A DNA stretch of 64,000 nt from Rhizobium rhizogenes NBRC 13257. Its GTDB lineage: Bacteria > Pseudomonadota > Alphaproteobacteria > Rhizobiales > Rhizobiaceae. The stretch covers positions 62,001-126,000 of the forward strand of contig NZ_BAYX01000003.1 of assembly GCF_000696095.1 (NCBI RefSeq). Direction: 5' to 3'. Shown in pieces: positions 10,353 through 19,365 of this stretch. The translations under genes and the position numbers were made by a program. Under the pieces are notes generated by a model that saw only the letters and a program-made list of their open reading frames with translations, had not been told where the DNA came from and did not search any database. Numbering within the stretch: position 1 is the stretch's first letter; the number at the start of each line of letters is the position of its first letter.

Positions 10353-11146
10353 GCGGCCTTCCCCTGGCGACGATCCGTGTTGCGCGCATTGATCGCCACC
10401 AGCATCACCAAGATGAAGGAAATCGCCGTCAGCAGCGAGCTGATCGATGCGATCGTCGGATCGATTTCGTCGCGCAGCGCGGTGAACATGCGCTTTGTCA
10501 GCGTCTGGTACTGGCCGCCGGAAATGAACAGCGAAACGACGGTCTCGTCCATCGCGGAAATGAAGGCGAACAGCATGCCGGAAATCACGCTCGGCCGGAT
10601 CTGCGGCAGGGTGATGACGAAGAAGGTGCGCAACCGGTTCATGCCGAGGCTGCGCGACACCATCTCCTGCGTATGGTCGAATTTTCGAAGGCCGACCAGA
10701 ACCGAGGTGATGACATAAGGCAGGCCGAGCATGACATTGGCGAGGATCAGGCCCGTCATGGTGGCAAGCAGGCCGATCTGGGCGTAGACGAGAAAGACCC
10801 CGACGGCGGTGATGACGATCGGCACGATCAGCGGCAGGAGCAGCAGCATCTGCAGGCTGCGCACCAGCCGGGACGAGGTCATATCGAGCGCATAGGCGGC
10901 GGCCGTGCCGAAGATCGTCGCCAGGATGGCGCTCGAAACCGAGACGATAAGGCTGACGCGGGTCGCCTGCATCCATGCGGCACTGCTGAGATAGGCCTCA
11001 TACCAGCGCAGAGACCATGATGGAGGCGGGAACGACAGGAACCGGGCGCCGGAAAACGACATGGGCACGATGATGAGGATCGGGATGATCAGCCAGGCGA
11101 GGATAAGGGCGACGACGGCATAAAGCAGGATTTTGGGCATACGCAT
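10349..11146 (-). CDS. ABC transporter permease, PotC-like
   Basis: This 265-residue inner-membrane permease of the spermidine/putrescine/2-aminoethylphosphonate class has about six hydrophobic helices. The N-terminus has a helix at about 6-30, and the family EAA loop appears as VSRSLGMNRLRTFFVITLPQIRPS, which contacts the ATPase. It is preceded 3 bases upstream by the partner permease and overlaps the GMC oxidoreductase by 4 bases. It forms a PotB/PotC-like pair with 11150-12022. Confidence 0.93.
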   Translation of the reverse strand: MRMPKILLYAVVALILAWLIIPILIIVPMSFSGARFLSFPPPSWSLRWYEAYLSSAAWMQATRVSLIVSVSSAILATIFGTAAAYALDMTSSRLVRSLQMLLLLPLIVPIVITAVGVFLVYAQIGLLATMTGLILANVMLGLPYVITSVLVGLRKFDHTQEMVSRSLGMNRLRTFFVITLPQIRPSVISGMLFAFISAMDETVVSLFISGGQYQTLTKRMFTALRDEIDPTIASISSLLTAISFILVMLVAINARNTDRRQGKAA

Positions 11147-11149
11147 GCG

Positions 11150-12022
11150 TCACCTCGTTCCCATGATGCGTTCAAACGGGATGATCAGGCTCGCCAGGCG
11201 GAAGATGAGGAAGACACAGGCCATCAGCACCACGCTGATCGACGATGCCGCACCCCATTCATTGTAGACCTCGATGTTACGGGAGACGAGCATGGAGACC
11301 ATGTAGGTGCGGCCGCCGCCCAGAAGTTCCGGCGTGATGTAGAAACCGAGCGTCAGCACGAAGACCAGAACCATGCCGGCGATCATGCCGGGCAGGGACA
11401 GGGGCAGGAAGACCCGCGCAAACACATGCGCCGGCGATCCGCCGAGGCTGGCTCCCGCCATCGTCAGCTCGGGCGGGATCTTCTTCATGGTCGCATAGAG
11501 CGGCAGCACCATGAAGGGCAGCAGGATATGAATGGTTGCCAGAACCGTGCCGAACTCGTTGTTGACGAGCAGCAGCGGGCTGTCGATCAGCCCGGCACTC
11601 TTCAGCGCCGAATTGACGATGCCGGTTCTCTGCAACAGGATGAGCCAGGCATAGGCGCGCACGAGCACGCTGGTCCAGAAGGGCAGCAGCACCATTGCGA
11701 GAATGAGCACGCTCCATCGCTGCGGCAGGCCCGCCGCCACATAGGCGACGGGATAGCCGAGCAGAAGCGTCGCGAGCGTCACCACGAACGCGATGCGGAA
11801 GGTTTGGAGGAAGGTCATCCAGTAGACGGAATCGGTCAGGAACCGTTCGTAGTTGACGAGCGTGAAACCGCCGTTCTGCCAGATCGACTGCCAGGCAAGC
11901 CAGAGCAGCGGCACGATCAGCAACGACACGACCACGAGCAGGGCAGGGGCAAGAAGCATCAACATCAGCCTCTGCTCGCGCCGGTCATGACGCTCCGAAG
12001 GATTGCTTGTCGACACGGTCAT
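11150..12022 (-). CDS. ABC transporter permease, PotB-like
   Basis: This 290-residue permease has a cytoplasmic N-terminus (NPSERHDRREQRL) followed by about six membrane helices. The EAA-like loop AGASLGGSPAHVFARVFLPLS near residue 210 is typical of polyamine-type importers. It sits 25 bases after the binding-protein gene and 3 bases before its partner permease, within one operon. Confidence 0.93.
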   Translation of the reverse strand: MTVSTSNPSERHDRREQRLMLMLLAPALLVVVSLLIVPLLWLAWQSIWQNGGFTLVNYERFLTDSVYWMTFLQTFRIAFVVTLATLLLGYPVAYVAAGLPQRWSVLILAMVLLPFWTSVLVRAYAWLILLQRTGIVNSALKSAGLIDSPLLLVNNEFGTVLATIHILLPFMVLPLYATMKKIPPELTMAGASLGGSPAHVFARVFLPLSLPGMIAGMVLVFVLTLGFYITPELLGGGRTYMVSMLVSRNIEVYNEWGAASSISVVLMACVFLIFRLASLIIPFERIMGTR

Positions 12023-12047
12023 GAATGACCCTCCATCGGCTGGGTGA

Positions 12048-13088
12048 TTACTTCTGGATAAAGGATGCCCAGCGCTTCTGTGCTTCCTCGCCGGCCGGCG
12101 AACTCCACCACTTGTCCGACACCAGAACCTGCTTGGCGGCGTTCTCCGGCGAGCTTGGCATTTCAGCCGCGCGCTCCGGGGAAATCTTGCCGGTCTTGTA
12201 GGCCTCCGGATTGCCGGGGCCGTAATCGATATAAGTCGGGAAGTTCGCCTGGATCTCCGGCGTCATCGCCGCGTTGACGAATTTCACGGCGGTGTCGAGA
12301 TTGGGCGCACCTTTCAGAATGCAAAGCGATGTGTATTGCAGGAAGCCCTGGTTGAATGTGTAGCTGATTGGGGCTCCTTCCTTGGCAACGGCGGTCACGC
12401 GACCGTTCCAGGCCATTTCCATATCGACCTCGCCGTCGGCAAGCAGCTGTGCCGACTGAGCGCCCGACGTCCACCAGACGGTAACGTAAGGCTTGATTTC
12501 CTCGAGCTTCTTGAAGGCGCGATCGACGTCCAGCGGATAGAGCTTGTCGGCGGGAACGCCGTCGGCAAGAAGGGCTGCTTCCAGCGTGGCAAGCGGATGG
12601 TTGCGCAGTGCGCGCGTGCCCGGAAACTTCTTGACGTCCCAGAAATCCGCCCAGCTCTTCGGCGGGTTTGTTCCGAACTTGTCCTTGTTGTAGGCGAGCA
12701 CGCTCGAATAGAACTCATAGGCCACGGAATAGGGGCTCTTGTATTCCGCGGGCATTTTTTCGGCATTGGGGATCTTGGAGAAATCGAGGGTCTCGATCAT
12801 GCCCTGCTGGCCGCCACGGACGCAATCCTGCGTCGGCGTATCGACGACATCCCAGATCGGCTTGCCCGTTGACGTCTGGGTCTTGATGACCGGCCAGGCG
12901 TCTGGCGCGCTATCCTGGTTGACGGTGATTCCAAGCAATTTGGCGACCGGGTCGAGGATCGCCTTGGTCTGGGCGTCCTGATAGGCGCCGCCCTGGGATA
13001 CGAAGGTGATCTGTTCAGCCGAAGCAAGGCCGGCCGAGAGGGCGATGGCTGACGCGGAAAGCACGAGAGTGGAAAATTTCAGTATCAT
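12048..13088 (-). CDS. ABC transporter solute-binding protein, polyamine (PotD)-like
   Basis: This 346-residue periplasmic protein has a Sec signal (ILKFSTLVLSASAIALSAGLASA, cleaved near ASA-EQ) followed by ITFVSQGGAYQDAQTKAIL, a typical start of the PotD/Fbp-like class. ATG 13088 has GGAGAACGGAC directly upstream; upstream in-frame sequence is Lys/Arg-rich and unlike a signal. The acidic and aromatic residues that hold polyamines cannot be assigned without alignment, so the ligand (polyamine, quaternary amine or other) remains open. It lies between the DAO oxidase and the permeases. Confidence 0.9.
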   Translation of the reverse strand: MILKFSTLVLSASAIALSAGLASAEQITFVSQGGAYQDAQTKAILDPVAKLLGITVNQDSAPDAWPVIKTQTSTGKPIWDVVDTPTQDCVRGGQQGMIETLDFSKIPNAEKMPAEYKSPYSVAYEFYSSVLAYNKDKFGTNPPKSWADFWDVKKFPGTRALRNHPLATLEAALLADGVPADKLYPLDVDRAFKKLEEIKPYVTVWWTSGAQSAQLLADGEVDMEMAWNGRVTAVAKEGAPISYTFNQGFLQYTSLCILKGAPNLDTAVKFVNAAMTPEIQANFPTYIDYGPGNPEAYKTGKISPERAAEMPSSPENAAKQVLVSDKWWSSPAGEEAQKRWASFIQK

Positions 13089-13152
13089 GTCCGTTCTCCT
13101 CTTTTGGCAGGATTTCAAACCCCGCTTTTTTTGATGCGTGAAATGCTGGGTC

Positions 13153-14460
13153 TTATCGCCCGATTGCATCCAGGAACTGGTACCAGCCGGCGACGAGCCG
13201 GACGGCGGGTTCCCGGATGGGATAGAAGGGAACGGGTTTCAACCGTTCGGAAGTCAGAAGTCCGAGGTCGGGGCTCTCGCCTGCGATGATCGCGGCGACG
13301 TGTTTGCCCATGCTGGAGGCAAGCGCCACGCCGGTGCCGTTGTAACCGACCGCATAGACGACGCGTTCGTCCAGCCGTCCCACATGCGGAATGCTATCCA
13401 TGGTCATGGCGACGAGACCGGACCACCGATGGGTAACGGCGGCGTCGGAAAGTTCCGGGAACTGTCGCACCATCGCTTTGTGCAGCGCGGCGAAGGCGCT
13501 TTCAGAATCCGTCTTGCCGAAGGCGCCGCGGCCGCCATAGAGCAGCCGATCACCCGCCTTGCGAAACCAGCGCATCATCCGCCGGGTCTCGGTGTAGCTG
13601 CGGCCATTGGCCAAGAGAGCGCCCCCGGCTTTGCCGGACAGCGGTTCCGTGGCGATCATGGCCGAGCGGAAGGGGATGATCGCTTTGCGGACTGCCGCCG
13701 TCGCGCGTGTCAGGTCGGAATAGGAGTTGGTGGCGATCACGGCCTGTCCGGCGGTGATGGTGCCGTGAGGCGTTTCCAGACACACGCCGGAGCTCTCGCG
13801 CCTGAGGCCGGTGACCGGGGCATTCTCGAAGATGTGGATACCGGCGGCCTTCAGCCCGGCGGCAATGCCGAACACGAAATTGAGGGGGTGAATGACACCG
13901 CCATGGGTGTTGAGCATGCCGCCGGTGAAATCCCGCGAGCCGGTTTCCCTTTCCATATCCCCCGGTGAAAGGATGGAGCAGGCGTTGTCGCCGAGCGCCT
14001 GCTGCAGCCAATTCACTTCCGTCTTGAGAGCCTCAAGCGAGACCGCATTGTGGGCGCAGCGCAGCGAGCCCGCCGTCCGGTAGCTGGCGGACGCGATGCC
14101 GTAATCCTCGACCAGCTCGCCGACATGCTCGATGGCTTCGATACCGAGATCGTGCATGCGTCGGGCGGTCTCGATACCGAACCGGCCGGCGATCTCGGAA
14201 AAGGCGAGCCGGAACTTTCCGGAGACGACGCCGCCATTGCGCCCGCTTGCGCCCCAGCCGATACGGTTTGCTTCCAGCACCACGGATGACAGGCCTCGGC
14301 GGGCGAGGTAACGGGCCGTGCTCAGGCCCGTATAACCGCCGCCGATAATGGCTACGTCATAGCGATGATCGCCCGACAGCGTGCCGAAGACCGGACGGTC
14401 TACGGCTGTCTCCTGCCAGAGGGAGTTGATATCGGGAAAGGGAGGGTGGGCGGCGGCCAT
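13153..14460 (-). CDS. FAD-dependent oxidoreductase, DAO/PuuB (gamma-glutamylputrescine oxidase)-like
   Basis: This 435-residue flavoprotein is of the glycine/D-amino-acid oxidase superfamily. The FAD motif is YDVAIIGGGYTGLSTARYLA at about 33-52, followed by VLEANRIGWGASGRNGG, the segment seen in PuuB/OrdL-like amine oxidases. The C-terminal VYAVGYNGTGVALASSMGK closes the FAD site. It lies 9 bases after the HAD gene and 64 bases before the binding protein. Oxidative removal of an amino group from an imported amine is the likely role; the substrate is inferred only from context. Confidence 0.92.
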   Translation of the reverse strand: MAAAHPPFPDINSLWQETAVDRPVFGTLSGDHRYDVAIIGGGYTGLSTARYLARRGLSSVVLEANRIGWGASGRNGGVVSGKFRLAFSEIAGRFGIETARRMHDLGIEAIEHVGELVEDYGIASASYRTAGSLRCAHNAVSLEALKTEVNWLQQALGDNACSILSPGDMERETGSRDFTGGMLNTHGGVIHPLNFVFGIAAGLKAAGIHIFENAPVTGLRRESSGVCLETPHGTITAGQAVIATNSYSDLTRATAAVRKAIIPFRSAMIATEPLSGKAGGALLANGRSYTETRRMMRWFRKAGDRLLYGGRGAFGKTDSESAFAALHKAMVRQFPELSDAAVTHRWSGLVAMTMDSIPHVGRLDERVVYAVGYNGTGVALASSMGKHVAAIIAGESPDLGLLTSERLKPVPFYPIREPAVRLVAGWYQFLDAIGR

Positions 14461-14469
14461 CGTCTTTCC

Positions 14470-15201
14470 TCAGGCCGCGCTTGCGGTCTGAATACCCGCG
14501 GCAAGCTCCGCGTCAACGGCGTCGGCAAGCTGTTTCAGCGAGGAGAAATGGAAATCCGGCTTCGTCAGTACCTTGGGTTCCGGCGTGCCGCCAAACCCCT
14601 TCTGACCCTGACGCCGCTCGATCCAGCATGTCGTGTAACCGAGCTCCTTGGCCACGCCGATATCGTGGTGCTGGCTCTGGGCAACGTGCAAGATTTCCGA
14701 CTGCTTGAAGCCGGAAGCGGATTGGCGGCCCTTGTTGAAGGCGAAGAACTGCGGATTGGGCTTGGCGCATCCCGTTTCGTCGCAGGTGACGCTGTCGTGG
14801 AACGGATTGCCGAGCGTGTCCGAATAGGCCGAGAAGGCCGTGCGGTCTGCATTCGTCATCGCCACCAGCCGGAAATTCTTGCGCAGGCGTGCCAGAGCCT
14901 CGACCGAGTCCGAGAAGGCCGGCCAGCGCAGGACCGCCAGCTGAAAGGCTTCCGCGGTCGCATCATCTTTCACGAAGCCGCATTCCGTCGCCAGGGAGAG
15001 ATAGACGTCCTTCATGGCAAAGGAGGAGCGGCCGTAAAACTTATCCCGGCCGCGCTTGTAAGGCTCGAAGATCTCGTCATCGGAGGCTGCGGCTGCCTTC
15101 TCCCCGCCGAGAGCCCGAACGGCATTCAGGACACCCGTTTCGAAATCGATCAAAGTGCCGACGACATCGAAGGTCATGACCTTGAATTCGGTGAGTTTCA
15201 T
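14470..15201 (-). CDS. HAD superfamily hydrolase, haloacid dehalogenase type II-like
   Basis: This 243-residue hydrolase has motif I as MTFDVVGTLIDFETGV (nucleophile Asp near residue 11), motif II as VAMTNADRT, and a later KPNPQFFAF resembling motif III. The family includes L-2-haloacid dehalogenases (motif FDVYGTL) but also many phosphatases, so dehalogenation is not implied. It lies between the transporter ATPase and the DAO oxidase in one operon. Its role may be dephosphorylation of, or hydrolysis in, the pathway for the imported compound. Confidence 0.85.
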   Translation of the reverse strand: MKLTEFKVMTFDVVGTLIDFETGVLNAVRALGGEKAAAASDDEIFEPYKRGRDKFYGRSSFAMKDVYLSLATECGFVKDDATAEAFQLAVLRWPAFSDSVEALARLRKNFRLVAMTNADRTAFSAYSDTLGNPFHDSVTCDETGCAKPNPQFFAFNKGRQSASGFKQSEILHVAQSQHHDIGVAKELGYTTCWIERRQGQKGFGGTPEPKVLTKPDFHFSSLKQLADAVDAELAAGIQTASAA

Positions 15202-15242
15202 AGTCTTCTTTCCTTGTTGACTGTAAGAATGAACGTGAGATT

Positions 15243-16334
15243 TCAGGATGCTTCCGGCACGATGATCGTGTCTTCGGGATGCAGTGCCACGGTAATCGGG
15301 TCGCCCGGTTTCTTGAGTTGCGCGCGGCCCGCATGATTGCTTGGGAGCCTTAGGCTGAGGTCGCCACCGGATGACAGCGTCAGGAAAACCCGGATGCTTT
15401 CGCCCTGATAAAGTGTGTCGGTCACCGTTCCCGTCAGCCGGTTCGATGCCGATGGTTCGCTGCCATCGGCGACGACGAGCTTTTCGGAATGGACAGCCAG
15501 ATGCAGGTGGCCATTCTGTGGAACGCGATGCGACGTGCGCAGGACTGTGTCGCCCAACCTTACGGTGTCGCCGCCTTCACGCTTGACCGACAGCAGCGTT
15601 GCCTCGCCGATGAAGCGGGCGACGAAGGAATCCGCCGGATGGTCATGAAGCTGCTCCGGCGTGTCCACCTGCACGAACCGGCCCTTGTTCATGATGGCAA
15701 CGCGATCGCTCATCGTCAGGGCCTCACGCTGGTCGTGGGTGACGTAGATGATGGTTGCGCCAAGCCGCTTGTGCAGGCGCTTGAGTTCGATCTGCATGGT
15801 CTCCCGCAGCTGCTTGTCGAGCGCGGAAAGCGGCTCGTCCATCAGGATCAGTCCCGGCTCGAAAATCATGGCGCGAGCGAGTGCGACACGCTGGCGCTGG
15901 CCGCCGGAAAGCTCATGAACGCGCCGCTCTCCGTATCCGGTCAGTTCGACCATATCGAGCGCTTCCCGCAGCTTCTTTGGCCAGTCCGATTTCGGCAGAC
16001 GGCGTGCCCTGAGCGGAAATGTGATGTTCTCGGCGACACTCATATGCGGAAAGAGCGCATAGTTCTGGAAGACGATGCCGATATTGCGCTTGTGCGGAGG
16101 CTCGAATGTAATATCCCGTTCGCCGAGCCAGATGGATCCGGACGTGGGCTGCACAAAGCCTCCCAGAATACCCAGAAAGGTCGTCTTTCCCGACCCGGAA
16201 GGCCCGAGGATCGAGACGAATTCTCCCGCAGCCACTTCCAGGCTGACATTGTCCAGCGCCCGGAATTCTCCATAGCTCTTGTTTGCAGCGCGAATGGAAA
16301 CGCCCAAACGCTCAGCGCTCTTTAGATCAATCAT
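15243..16334 (-). CDS. ABC transporter ATP-binding protein, PotA-like
   Basis: This 363-residue ATPase energises the importer at 10349-13088. Walker A is GPSGSGKTT, the signature is [14 protein letters not shown], and Walker B is LILMDEPLSALD, followed by the switch region YVTHDQREAL. A C-terminal TOBE-type domain (after about residue 240) is usual for PotA/FbpC. I chose ATG 16334 (MIDLKSAERLG) with GTGGA upstream over a TTG five codons earlier. It is the first gene of a seven-gene operon and is divergent from a LysR regulator. Confidence 0.93.
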   Translation of the reverse strand: MIDLKSAERLGVSIRAANKSYGEFRALDNVSLEVAAGEFVSILGPSGSGKTTFLGILGGFVQPTSGSIWLGERDITFEPPHKRNIGIVFQNYALFPHMSVAENITFPLRARRLPKSDWPKKLREALDMVELTGYGERRVHELSGGQRQRVALARAMIFEPGLILMDEPLSALDKQLRETMQIELKRLHKRLGATIIYVTHDQREALTMSDRVAIMNKGRFVQVDTPEQLHDHPADSFVARFIGEATLLSVKREGGDTVRLGDTVLRTSHRVPQNGHLHLAVHSEKLVVADGSEPSASNRLTGTVTDTLYQGESIRVFLTLSSGGDLSLRLPSNHAGRAQLKKPGDPITVALHPEDTIIVPEAS

Positions 16335-16556
16335 ATGATTCCACTGCAAAATTTACACGCGCGGATGCCGAACCGACACGCGCTGCATTCATTGTTGAGT
16401 AGAAACCTGGACATGTGGCCCATGCCGGAACGCTGTGCGTCCGGCAGGTCTGCATATCCTGTTCCCCGATTTTCCTTGAAGGTCTTCCGCCTTCCTTGAT
16501 CGGCAACAGACCAAAGAACCGAGATGTCCGCAATTGAAAAAAAGTTCAGAAAGGTG

Positions 16557-16569
16557 TTACATTATGTAA
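16557..16569. promoter_or_regulatory. 13-bp palindrome at the LysR gene start
   Basis: TTACAT-T-ATGTAA is a perfect palindrome whose last base is the first base of the proposed start codon of the LysR gene. Its size suits a LysR recognition half (T-N11-A spacing). It may serve autoregulation or control of the divergent operon starting at 16334. Confidence 0.35.
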
Positions 16570-17531
16570 TGAACAAGCTGCGCCGATCCCTGCCGTCCAT
16601 GAATGGCCTCTTTACTTTCGAGGCCGCGGCGCGCTGCGGCAACTTCTCCAAGGCAGCCGACGAGCTCAACGTCACGCCGGCGGCCGTCAGCCGGATGATC
16701 GCGCGTCTGGAGGAACATCTCGATACGGCGCTGTTCAGTCGTCAGCCGGGAGGTGTCGGCCTGACCGAATCCGGCCGCATACTCTTCGATGCGATTGCGC
16801 GCGGCTTTTCGGCAATCGAGAACGCGCTGCGCGAAATCGAGGATCGCCGCATCGGCATTCAAACGGTCTCCCTGTCGGTTTCGACCGGTTTCACCACCCA
16901 TTGGATGATGCCGCGCATGGCGGAATTCAAGAAGCAGTTTCCAACCGTCGATTTGCGTTTCCAACTCGTGATGGGCGCACTGGCCGGCCCGGTCAACGAC
17001 GTGGATCTTGGGATGCGCTTCGTCAACGGCTCGGATGAGCGGCATGAGGCGGTTTTCGTCATGCCGGAAATTCTGGTCCCGATCTGCAGTCCCGCCTATC
17101 GGGAAAGCCATGGGCCGGATGGCAACGACATGAAGCGGAGCCCCGACACTACCATCAATCTCAGCGACGCTCAGCCGAACTGGTCGAGCCTGTTTTCTCC
17201 GGCGAACGAGGGCGACGCGGTCAACTCGATGATCTTTTCCGACTATGCCATCGTGGTGCAGGCAGCGCTTCTCGGGCAGGGCGTTGCGCTCGGATGGCTG
17301 AACGTTGTTGCGCATTGGCTACGAACCGAGGCGCTGGTGCCGGCGCGCGAGCATCTGATGACGACCGGCCGGCAATGCCATCTCGTCCGCCTGCGGGACA
17401 AGCCGGCCCGCGCCATCGTCACGCAGGTCCGCGACTGGATGATCGCCGAACTCAATAGTGACATCGTCGCGGTAGACGCGCTTTATCCGACACTCGGGCT
17501 GGATCCTGGGAGCTGGTCGAAAGCAGGATAG
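16569..17531 (+). CDS. LysR family transcriptional regulator (GcvA-like)
   Basis: This is a DNA-binding regulator of about 320 residues. From ATG 16569 it begins MNKLRRSLPSMNGLFTFEAAARCGNFSKAADELNVTPAAVSRMI, a complete winged helix, so the start is well placed although no strong ribosome-binding site is visible; an in-frame ATG at 16524 would add 15 residues. The effector-binding domain follows (SVSTGFTTHWMMPRMAEFKK). It is divergent from the polyamine-type importer/oxidase operon (16334 to 8658), which it most likely controls. The inducer is unknown. Confidence 0.9.
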   Translation: MNKLRRSLPSMNGLFTFEAAARCGNFSKAADELNVTPAAVSRMIARLEEHLDTALFSRQPGGVGLTESGRILFDAIARGFSAIENALREIEDRRIGIQTVSLSVSTGFTTHWMMPRMAEFKKQFPTVDLRFQLVMGALAGPVNDVDLGMRFVNGSDERHEAVFVMPEILVPICSPAYRESHGPDGNDMKRSPDTTINLSDAQPNWSSLFSPANEGDAVNSMIFSDYAIVVQAALLGQGVALGWLNVVAHWLRTEALVPAREHLMTTGRQCHLVRLRDKPARAIVTQVRDWMIAELNSDIVAVDALYPTLGLDPGSWSKAG

Positions 17532-17959
17532 TGACTTGCGGTGCATTCTCTATGCAGCGCGTTTGAGACTTCGCTGAACGTCTCCTGACACAATGCGGGC
17601 AAGACAAATGGCATGACCACGGGATCGATGGTTCGGCCTTGCTCAAGGCGATAGCGTCTTCGGAAGCCAACACAAATTCCCTCGGGGTTCATAACCTCAA
17701 GTTATATGCGCGCGCAATTTTTTTGCAGTCCCACGGCTGGGCCATGATGATAACCTTCAGGCAATAAAAGTGGGAACTAAGCCGTTTTGGAAACGTAAAG
17801 CGGCCGAAAAAAGCAAGATCCATGCCGCCATCGAACAGGTCGCTTCCGGCCCTGCTTGCGCGTGCGTGTTGAGCGGGAGTCCATGGCATTGGTAATATCG
17901 TTTGCAAATGGCGAGGGCTTGGCGTGCTTTTCTAGCGAGGGCGCGAGGCTGCGTCGGAC
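17532..17959. other. 428-base gap before the amino-acid transporter operon, no gene seen
   Basis: The gap separates a LysR gene from the ATP-binding gene at 17960, both on the + strand. It holds the LysR-type box described at 17691-17727, which lies about 230 bases before the operon. I see no convincing coding potential, and only a poor ribosome-binding site (GAGG, 11 bases away) before 17960. Confidence 0.4.
17691..17727 (+). promoter_or_regulatory. LysR-type box, copy A
   Basis: ATAAC-CTCAA-GTTAT (17691-17705) is an inverted repeat with LysR-type T-N11-A spacing. It is followed 12 bases later by TTTTTTTGCA (17718-17727). The same arrangement, with 11 bases between the two parts, occurs at 23853-23888 at the start of the LysR gene 22910-23854. 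It is probably the operator for the 17960-22869 operon. Confidence 0.5.
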
Positions 17960-18724
17960 ATGAAGGATGCCTCCGGAAAGGCTCTCATCGGCCTACACTT
18001 ACTCAGTAAGCGCTACGGAACGCATACGGTCCTCGACAAGATCGATCTCGAAGTTGGTTCAGGCGAGGTTCTCGCCATCATTGGGCCCAGCGGTTCGGGA
18101 AAGAGCACGCTGCTTCGCTGCATCAATTATCTCGAGCCGCCATCGGGCGGTACGATTACCATAGGTCCAACGACGATCAATGCGGCGCAACCGGTGTCGC
18201 GTAACGAGCTGTCCAGCCTGCGTCGGCGTGTCGGCATGGTTTTTCAGTCGTTTAACCTTTTCCCCCACATGTCGGTGCTGCGCAATGTCAGCCTCGCGCA
18301 GGAACGGGTGCTCGGCCGCAGCCGGGCCGAAGCGGACGAGCGTTCGATGCAACTGCTAAGTCGGGTCGGGTTGACCGATAAGGCTGCGCAGTTTCCGGGG
18401 CGCTGTTCGGGCGGACAACAGCAGCGGATTGCCATCGCCCGCGCTCTGGCGCTCGATCCAGAGGTCATGTTGTTCGACGAGCCGACGTCGGCGCTCGATC
18501 CGGAGCTGGGGCTCGAGGTGTTGGCGGTCATGCGCGAACTGGCGACCAGCGGGATGACGATGATCGTCGTGACCCACGAAATGGGTTTTGCCGAAAACGT
18601 ATCCGACACGGTGATGATCATGGCGGATGGCCAGATCGTGGAAAAAGGTCCGTCGGCCGAGGTCATGCGCAATCCGCAGCACGAGCGGGCGCGCCGCTTC
18701 CTCCGTGCGGTGCATGATCGATGA
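17960..18724 (+). CDS. amino-acid ABC transporter ATP-binding protein (GlnQ-like)
   Basis: This 254-residue ATPase of the polar amino-acid uptake (PAAT) family has Walker A GPSGSGKST, Q-loop VFQSFNLFPHMSVL, signature CSGGQQQRIAIARALAL and Walker B VMLFDEPTSALDPELG. The signature has Cys in place of the usual Leu, a variation seen in some members. Its stop overlaps the next permease start by 4 bases (ATGA). It heads an operon of importer, racemase-like protein and aldo/keto reductase. Confidence 0.92.
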   Translation: MKDASGKALIGLHLLSKRYGTHTVLDKIDLEVGSGEVLAIIGPSGSGKSTLLRCINYLEPPSGGTITIGPTTINAAQPVSRNELSSLRRRVGMVFQSFNLFPHMSVLRNVSLAQERVLGRSRAEADERSMQLLSRVGLTDKAAQFPGRCSGGQQQRIAIARALALDPEVMLFDEPTSALDPELGLEVLAVMRELATSGMTMIVVTHEMGFAENVSDTVMIMADGQIVEKGPSAEVMRNPQHERARRFLRAVHDR

Positions 18725-19365
18725 GCGCTGCCGATCTTCTTATGTTTGTCCGCGGTCTCGCCTGGACCACCGCCTTGACCATCGGTTCCTTCGCGATCGG
18801 CGCCATCCTTGCCATACCGCTTCTGGCAGCACGCCGAAGCCGGTTTTTCCCGGTGCGCTTCCTTGCCTCGGTCGCGATCCAGATCGTGCGTGCCATTCCG
18901 CCGATCCTCTGGTTGTTCATCATCTTCTTTGGTCTTGGGATAAGCCTTTTCCCGATCAGCCCGTTCGTGGCGGCGCTTGCCGGCCTTGGCCTCATCGCGG
19001 CCGCGAACATGGCGGAAATCTATCGCGGCGCCCTGAGCTCGATCCACCATGGTCAATGGGAGGCCTGTGCGGCGCTGGATCTTGGCCGGTGGTCTACGAT
19101 GAGGGATGTGGTGGCGCCGCAGGCCTTCAGAGTGGCTCTGCCGTCGGCGGCAAGTTATCTCATTGGCCTGATGAAAGAGACGGCGGTCGCCTCAACGATC
19201 GGGGTGACGGAGCTCGCCTACCAGGGCAATCAACTTTCGCAACTAACGTTCCGCGGTCTGGAAATCTTCGCCTTCGTCGGGCTTTTCTACATTTTTCTCA
19301 GCCTGCCGGTGGCCTGGCTGTCGCGCCTGGCCGACGCTCATCTCCGATCCAGGGTGGCGCGCTGA
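18721..19365 (+). CDS. amino-acid ABC transporter permease
   Basis: This 214-residue HisM/GlnP-type permease has hydrophobic helices at about 8-32, 50-80 and 180-200. The family motif appears as QWEACAALDLGRWSTMRDVVAPQAFRVALPS (EAA loop). It is translationally coupled to the ATPase before it, and its stop overlaps the start of the second permease by one base (TGATG). Confidence 0.92.
   Translation: MSAADLLMFVRGLAWTTALTIGSFAIGAILAIPLLAARRSRFFPVRFLASVAIQIVRAIPPILWLFIIFFGLGISLFPISPFVAALAGLGLIAAANMAEIYRGALSSIHHGQWEACAALDLGRWSTMRDVVAPQAFRVALPSAASYLIGLMKETAVASTIGVTELAYQGNQLSQLTFRGLEIFAFVGLFYIFLSLPVAWLSRLADAHLRSRVAR

Noticed and set aside
10353..10976. Upstream extension of the GMC oxidoreductase (208 codons)
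   Set aside because: It overlaps the PotC-like permease in another frame and lacks family similarity; the FAD motif starts right after ATG 10352.
14470..15201. Calling the HAD protein a true haloacid dehalogenase
   Set aside because: Only the general HAD motifs are visible; the substrate-specific residues were not verified.
17689..17907. 72-codon minus-strand frame between the LysR gene and the ATPase gene
   Set aside because: No ribosome-binding site, no homology that I recognise, and it overlaps the operator-like box.
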